This document shows, piece by piece, positions 48,968 to 52,739 of a DNA stretch of 52,739 nucleotides. The stretch covers positions 1 through 52,739 of the forward strand of contig MIBJ01000025.1 in assembly GCA_001829495.1 (NCBI GenBank), written 5' to 3'. The notes under the pieces are model-generated. The model ran no database searches. It saw only the letters and a program-made list of their open reading frames with translations, and was not told the origin of the DNA. The stretch's first letter is position 1; each line of letters begins with the position of its first letter. The stretch comes from Spirochaetes bacterium RBG_16_49_21. Its GTDB lineage: Bacteria > Spirochaetota > UBA4802 > UBA5550. Made by a program: the position numbers and the translations under genes.

Positions 48968-49167
48968 GTAACTTCAAAACCATCCATGCCGGGCATCATT
49001 ACGTCCAGCAGAATCAGATCGATTTGATCGCCGGAAAGTTTCCCCAGCGCTTCCTCACCGTTTGCCGCCTTGACAATTTCATAACCCTGCGGAACAAGAT
49101 GTGCTTCAAGAAGTTCAATGTTTTGAGGCTGGTCATCAACAACTAAGATTACCGGTTTGTCTTTCAT
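48910..49167 (-). pseudogene. Truncated response-regulator receiver copy
   Basis: Residues 1-66 repeat the N-terminus of the regulator at 50460-51656 almost exactly (VILVVDDQPQNIELLEAHLV, LILLDVMMPGMDGFEV), then the frame enters unrelated sequence (TGKRSATLPYFRHMTVTAA) and stops. The phospho-acceptor Asp is present but the receiver lacks its last two strands and helices. It is the product of a partial duplication (48969-49342). Confidence 0.8.
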
Positions 49168-49210
49168 CCTCTATCTCTTTTGAATTTGACTTTTCAACAT
49201 GTTAGAAAAC

Positions 49211-49342
49211 TCACTTAATAAATTGACTAATTTCTTTCGCAAAGGTGCGCGTATTTATCGGCTTACCTATAAATCCGGTGTTAGTTATGCCTTTTATCTC
49301 TTCTCTGCCTTCTGGCATTACAGAAGCAGTCACAAAAACAAT
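49211..49342 (-). pseudogene. C-terminal fragment of a receiver protein, duplicated from 51700-51832
   Basis: The frame reads IVFVTASVMPEGREEIKGIT then NTGFIGKPINTRTFAKEISQ and FIK, ending in a stop. This is the last 43 codons of the receiver gene at 51700-52065, with a handful of substitutions. It lies in the same order relative to the truncated copy at 48910-49167 as the full genes do at 51456-51832. Confidence 0.8.
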
Positions 49343-49348
49343 TGTGCA

Positions 49349-50443
49349 TTATTTGCCTGACCCCATTTTTTTCTCTTTCTCAACCTTTAAAACCTCATAA
49401 ATTTCAACGGGCAACAACTTGCCTTTCAGTTGAACCATCTCTAGTGCGCGAATTTTTATTTTTCCTTCGACCCGCGATAGGGCACTTTTTGTAATGAGGA
49501 CTTGGCCGGGGCGTGCTGTTGACTCTACTCTCTGGGCGGTGTTCACGATATCGCCAATGACCGTGTAATCCATTGTTTCTTCAGTCCCTATGTTTCCGAC
49601 AACTACCTCGCCGTAGTTTATCCCTATGCCGATCCCTAGCTTTTTCAACTCCGGCGGCCAACCGTGTTTTAAATCTTCAAAAGCCCCTTGCATTTCCACG
49701 GCGGCCCGAACTGCCCATAACGTTTCATCTTCAACATCCGTCGGGGCGCCCCAGAAAGCCATGATGCAGTCGCCGATATATTTGTCAAATGTACCCTTGT
49801 TTCTGAAAACGATTCCTATAAGCTCCTTGTATATGCTGTTGAGCAAATGAATAAGTTCATCCGCATTCATGTTCTCAGAAAGAGAGGTGAATCCGCGTAT
49901 GTCGCAGAAAAACACCGCAACCTCTTTTCTATCACCGCCCAACTCCGAATATTTGTCTGGGTTGGCGAGTATCTGTTCAATAACGCTTCCGTCTACATAA
50001 CGATGCAACATACTGGATACCAGGTGATTCCTTAACTCCACTTCATCGCGGAGAAATTTTATCTTCAGCAAATTATTGACACGGGCGATAAGTTCGATCT
50101 TATGAAAAGGTTTGTTCAGGAAGTCGTCCGCTCCGGCTTTAAGCCCCTCGATTCTTGCCTCCATGTTATCAAGAGCTGTCAGCATGATTATTGGAAGGAA
50201 AGCGTTTCCCGAATCGTTTTTGACTTTTTTGCAAACCTCATATCCGTTCATGCCGGGCATCATTACGTCCAGCAGAATCAGATCGATTTGATTGCCGGAA
50301 AGTTTCTCCAGCGCTTCTTCACCGTTTGCCGCCTTGACAATTTCATAACCCTGCGGAACAAGATGCGCTTCGAGAAGTTCAATGTTTTGGGGCTGGTCAT
50401 CTACAACTAAGATTACCGGTTTGATTATTTTTTCTTTTTGCAT
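49349..50443 (-). CDS. Response regulator with class III adenylate cyclase output
   Basis: The product is 364 residues from ATG 50443; a GTG at 50479 would overlap the upstream gene. The receiver (1-125) has VILVVDDQPQN, Asp in LILLDVMMPGM and the Lys of NKPFHK. After a helical linker (HRYVDGSVIEQILANP) comes a class III cyclase domain: metal Asp in FFCDIRGFTSLSE and in KYIGDCIMAFWGAP, with the Lys of FDKYIGD favouring ATP, and IGDIVNTAQRVES holding the transition-state Asn and Arg. All catalytic positions are present, so cAMP synthesis on phosphorylation is expected. It starts 17 bp after the receiver-HD gene. Confidence 0.9.
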   Translation of the reverse strand: MQKEKIIKPVILVVDDQPQNIELLEAHLVPQGYEIVKAANGEEALEKLSGNQIDLILLDVMMPGMNGYEVCKKVKNDSGNAFLPIIMLTALDNMEARIEGLKAGADDFLNKPFHKIELIARVNNLLKIKFLRDEVELRNHLVSSMLHRYVDGSVIEQILANPDKYSELGGDRKEVAVFFCDIRGFTSLSENMNADELIHLLNSIYKELIGIVFRNKGTFDKYIGDCIMAFWGAPTDVEDETLWAVRAAVEMQGAFEDLKHGWPPELKKLGIGIGINYGEVVVGNIGTEETMDYTVIGDIVNTAQRVESTARPGQVLITKSALSRVEGKIKIRALEMVQLKGKLLPVEIYEVLKVEKEKKMGSGK

Positions 50444-50459
50444 TGTATTAACTTTAATT

Positions 50460-51656
50460 TTACTTTTTGCGGTCAACACGTGCGAGTACCTTTATGCTTG
50501 ATATCTTTCTGCCAAACTTTATAAAGTTTAAAAGCCTCACCAGAAATATCTCTGTCATCTCTGTTCCTTTAGGCACGATAAGCATTTTTTGTTCATCAAA
50601 AATAGACTCGGCAAGGACCATTCCGGGCACAATATCCTGAGGAGAGATTTCCCGAACAATAAAATCTTTCTCCACACTCCTCAGTTCAGCCTCCAGGGCG
50701 GCGAGCATTTCAGGGTCATATTTGTTTTTTTCCCCCTGAAAATCGGCAAAGATATCCAGCGCATGCCCGGTGCGTTTTTTTTCTGCGGTCACAAAATCAA
50801 GGGCCAGCTTAAGCATTCGCGCCATTGATGCTGTGCGCTTATTTTTGATTTCAAACGTTTTGGAAAAATCGATCATCTGACAGCCTATCGCCTCGGCAAT
50901 ACCCTCAAGCCTTGGAATATTACTGATAAGCTGCTGCGCTATCGCGGGGTGGCTTTTGAACATGAGTTGTTCTTTTCTGTTAAAAGCCTGTTTCCTATGA
51001 TATTTATCAATAATATCAGATGGCAGAGTCGAGAGACCTATCTGAGAAAGCATTGCGGCAATCTCATATTCCCATGCACCGTCAATCCGAAGCCGTTCGC
51101 AAAGGTTGCGTATCAGTTTTCTTGTAAGCTGGGCCATATTAAAAGCCTCTGGATTTATAAGCGCCAGAATATCAACAAGTATCTTTAAACTGCCCTGAAG
51201 GGTTTTTTGCATAACCGCGGTACTCTTGGTTACCTCGGACTCCAGCTCTTCCCGGTAATTACTCATCAAGTCGTTGTAGGCCTTGACCTTTAGCAGGGAC
51301 CGGACACGGGCCAAAAGCTCCATCTTGTCAACAGGCTTTGAAATAAAATCATCACAACCGGCTTCAATTCCCTTTACCCGATCTTCCGCTTCCCGCAATG
51401 CGGTAACCAGGATTATCGGAAGCAGTCGATGTGTATCATCCTGCCTGACCCTGCGGATAACTTCAAAACCATCCATGCCGGGCATTAGTACGTCCAGCAG
51501 AATCAGATCGATTTGATTGCCGGAAAGTTTCCCCAGCGCTTCTTCACCATTTGCCGCCTTGACAATTTCATAACCCTGCGGAACAAGATGCGCTTCGAGA
51601 AGTTCAATGTTTTGGGGCTGGTCATCAACAACTAAGATTACCGGTTTGTCTTTCAT
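50460..51656 (-). CDS. Response regulator with degenerate HD-GYP-like output
   Basis: The product is 398 residues with AGAGGTAGAG upstream of the ATG. The receiver (1-125) has VDDQPQN, LDVLMPGMDGFEVIRRVRQD and the Lys of SKPVDK. A coiled-coil (about 130-165) leads to an HD-GYP-related domain (about 165-385): IAAMLSQIGLSTLP stands where HDIGK should be and SHPAIAQQLISNIP keeps a downstream His, but neither the HD pair nor the GYP loop is present. The C-terminus ISPQDIVPGMVLAESIFDE is typical of RpfG-like regulators. It is probably not a phosphodiesterase but a signalling or scaffold output. Confidence 0.87.
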   Translation of the reverse strand: MKDKPVILVVDDQPQNIELLEAHLVPQGYEIVKAANGEEALGKLSGNQIDLILLDVLMPGMDGFEVIRRVRQDDTHRLLPIILVTALREAEDRVKGIEAGCDDFISKPVDKMELLARVRSLLKVKAYNDLMSNYREELESEVTKSTAVMQKTLQGSLKILVDILALINPEAFNMAQLTRKLIRNLCERLRIDGAWEYEIAAMLSQIGLSTLPSDIIDKYHRKQAFNRKEQLMFKSHPAIAQQLISNIPRLEGIAEAIGCQMIDFSKTFEIKNKRTASMARMLKLALDFVTAEKKRTGHALDIFADFQGEKNKYDPEMLAALEAELRSVEKDFIVREISPQDIVPGMVLAESIFDEQKMLIVPKGTEMTEIFLVRLLNFIKFGRKISSIKVLARVDRKK

Positions 51657-51699
51657 GCTCTACCTCTTTTGAATTTGACTGTTCAACATATCAGAAAAC

Positions 51700-52065
51700 T
51701 CACTTAATAAATTGGCTAATTTCTTTCGCAAAGGTGCGCGTATCTATCGGCTTACCTATAAATCCGGTGTTAGTTATGTCTTTTATCTCTTCTCTGCCTT
51801 CTGCCAATACAGAAGCAGTTACAAAAACAATGGGAATATCGCGTGTCTCTTTGTCTTGACGCAATATCCTGGCGGCTTCGGTACCGCGCATATCTGGAAG
51901 CCGCACATCCATAATTATAATATCCGGTTTTTCTTTCCTTGCAATGGCAATTCCGCTGGAAGCATTTTCTGCTTCAAATACTTCGAAGCCGGCGACCTCC
52001 AAAAGGTCTTTTTCCAGCAACAGATTGTTTGCATTGTCGTCGACAACTAATGCTTTCTTCCTCAT
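51700..52065 (-). CDS. Single-domain response regulator (receiver only)
   Basis: The product is 121 residues: VVDDNANNLLLEKDLLEVAG, phospho-acceptor Asp in IIMDVRLPDMRG, Thr in FVTAS and Lys in IGKPIDT form a complete CheY/DivK-type receiver with no output domain. It follows the kinase gene with one base between stop and ATG and is likely its immediate phosphate acceptor. Its 3' part was copied to 49211-49342. Confidence 0.9.
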   Translation of the reverse strand: MRKKALVVDDNANNLLLEKDLLEVAGFEVFEAENASSGIAIARKEKPDIIIMDVRLPDMRGTEAARILRQDKETRDIPIVFVTASVLAEGREEIKDITNTGFIGKPIDTRTFAKEISQFIK

Positions 52066-52066
52066 C

Positions 52067-52739
52067 TCACACCACCTGCCTGGATATAATAGGCAAAGTA
52101 AACCGGACCGAGGTGCCTTTATTTAGCCCCTCTGATTCTACAGAAAGCTTCCCGCCGTGCAGCTCAACCATCTTTCTGGAGAGCGGCAAACCGAGTCCGG
52201 TCCCCTCGGTTACCCGGGAATATGGAGTATCGACACGGAAAAACCCTTCAAATATTTTCTCCATGTTTTCAGGTGCGATACCGATTCCCGTATCCCAGAC
52301 CACTATTTCTATCTCTGAATCGGCTTTCTTCGCCCGCATGCCAAGTTTACCATCCTCGGGGGTAAATTTAACTGCGTTGGAAAGCAGGTTGTAAATTATC
52401 TCTTTTACCTTGAGCTCATCCGCCTCAATATTCGGCAGATCTTCGGCTATTTCAAGCAACATGCGCAGCTTCTTTTTACTGACCATATCCGCTACCAGCA
52501 GTGAAATCTCATTTAGCAGGCTTTTCATTGGTAAGCTGGATACTGCCAGCTTCATCTTTCCGGCTTCAACTTTTGCCATATCAAGTATCTGATTTATCAG
52601 TAAGAGAAGGTGCTTTCCGCTGGTTAAAACATTATTAACGTATTTCTTCTGCTTCTCATTAAGCGGTCCGAAAGTCTCGTCGTATAATACCTCAGAGAAA
52701 CCGTTAATGGAGTTAAGCGGGGTCCTGAGCTCATGCGAC
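52067..52739 (-). CDS. Sensor histidine kinase, 5' part beyond the window
   Basis: About 223 residues are inside the window. The H-box SHELRTPLNSINGFSEVL is read just inside the window edge, with N-box NLLSNAVKFTPEDG, G1 VVWDTGIGI, F-box and G2 GTGLGLPLSRKMVELHGG complete. The ATP-binding domain is intact and the protein ends at RQVV. The sensor region is off the window. It is the first visible gene of an operon that continues into one plain receiver and two receiver-output proteins, giving a branched pathway (HD-GYP-like and cAMP). Confidence 0.93.
   Translation of the reverse strand, partial: SHELRTPLNSINGFSEVLYDETFGPLNEKQKKYVNNVLTSGKHLLLLINQILDMAKVEAGKMKLAVSSLPMKSLLNEISLLVADMVSKKKLRMLLEIAEDLPNIEADELKVKEIIYNLLSNAVKFTPEDGKLGMRAKKADSEIEIVVWDTGIGIAPENMEKIFEGFFRVDTPYSRVTEGTGLGLPLSRKMVELHGGKLSVESEGLNKGTSVRFTLPIISRQVV

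Overview
The window is chromosomal DNA of a diderm, probably anaerobic or facultative bacterium of roughly 50% GC. Outer-membrane beta-barrel proteins, large surface lipoproteins (one with a relaxed LLNC lipobox), radical-SAM enzymes, a 2-hydroxyacyl-CoA dehydratase system and a ferredoxin:thioredoxin-reductase-like protein fit a Spirochaetota- or Deltaproteobacteria-like lineage. I favour the former weakly; no rRNA or other marker gene is present to settle it. No tRNA, rRNA or CRISPR was seen.

Layout. 1-3113: a frameshifted PEBP-family gene, an AidB-like acyl-CoA dehydrogenase and a convergent CDF metal exporter. 3114-3624: a divergent promoter region, an RHH/antitoxin-like small protein and the last 38 codons of a VapC-type toxin. 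3682-7981: a three-gene cassette of a GHKL (Hsp90/MORC-like) ATPase, a zinc-binding protein and a metallophosphoesterase fused to a DEDD-type exonuclease. It has no obvious housekeeping role and may be a defence or DNA-processing system. 8099-11149: a three-gene DNA-repair operon (Fpg/Nei-like glycosylase, TIGR03915-like and TIGR03916-like radical SAM protein) behind a promoter with a palindromic operator. 11509-13433: two paralogous NarL-type response regulators, the first lacking its DNA-binding domain, both apparently leaderless.

15384-19491 is the most interesting block. It holds a MarR regulator, an ArsM-like methyltransferase, a 31-residue Cys-containing peptide with a strong ribosome-binding site, a radical SAM/SPASM maturase, and a thioredoxin-thioredoxin reductase fusion that lacks the NADPH-binding arginines. 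Vicinal cysteines recur in the regulator, the methyltransferase and the peptide. It looks like a RiPP-type system tied to thiol, metalloid or selenium chemistry.

19655-29328: a RAYT transposase with its GCTCTGACCCCA repeats, an Lhr helicase, a secreted 5'-nucleotidase-like enzyme and two outer-membrane barrel proteins. 29376-33515: a 1379-residue lipoprotein with eight tandem Ig-like repeats. 33745-37626: a 2-hydroxyacyl-CoA dehydratase-type operon (activase plus two subunits) preceded by a TetR-type palindrome that closely matches one in front of the TetR gene at 47648-48229. 37961-38751: a glutaredoxin and an FTR-catalytic-chain/rubredoxin fusion. 39023-43587: barrel protein, Kelch lipoprotein, degenerate HD-GYP membrane protein and MinD/FlhG-like ATPase. 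43713-48684: propionyl/acetyl-CoA synthetase, HEAT protein, QueG-like Fe-S protein, TetR and a small exported protein. 48910-52739: a two-component operon (histidine kinase cut by the window edge, receiver, receiver-HD-GYP-like, receiver-adenylate cyclase) ending in a partial internal duplication that left two truncated receiver fragments.

Several families of G/C-rich palindromic repeats are scattered between operons, one with 20-bp terminal inverted repeats like a MITE. The acyl-CoA dehydrogenase, dehydratase operon, CoA synthetase and TetR regulator suggest carboxylic-acid/acyl-CoA catabolism.
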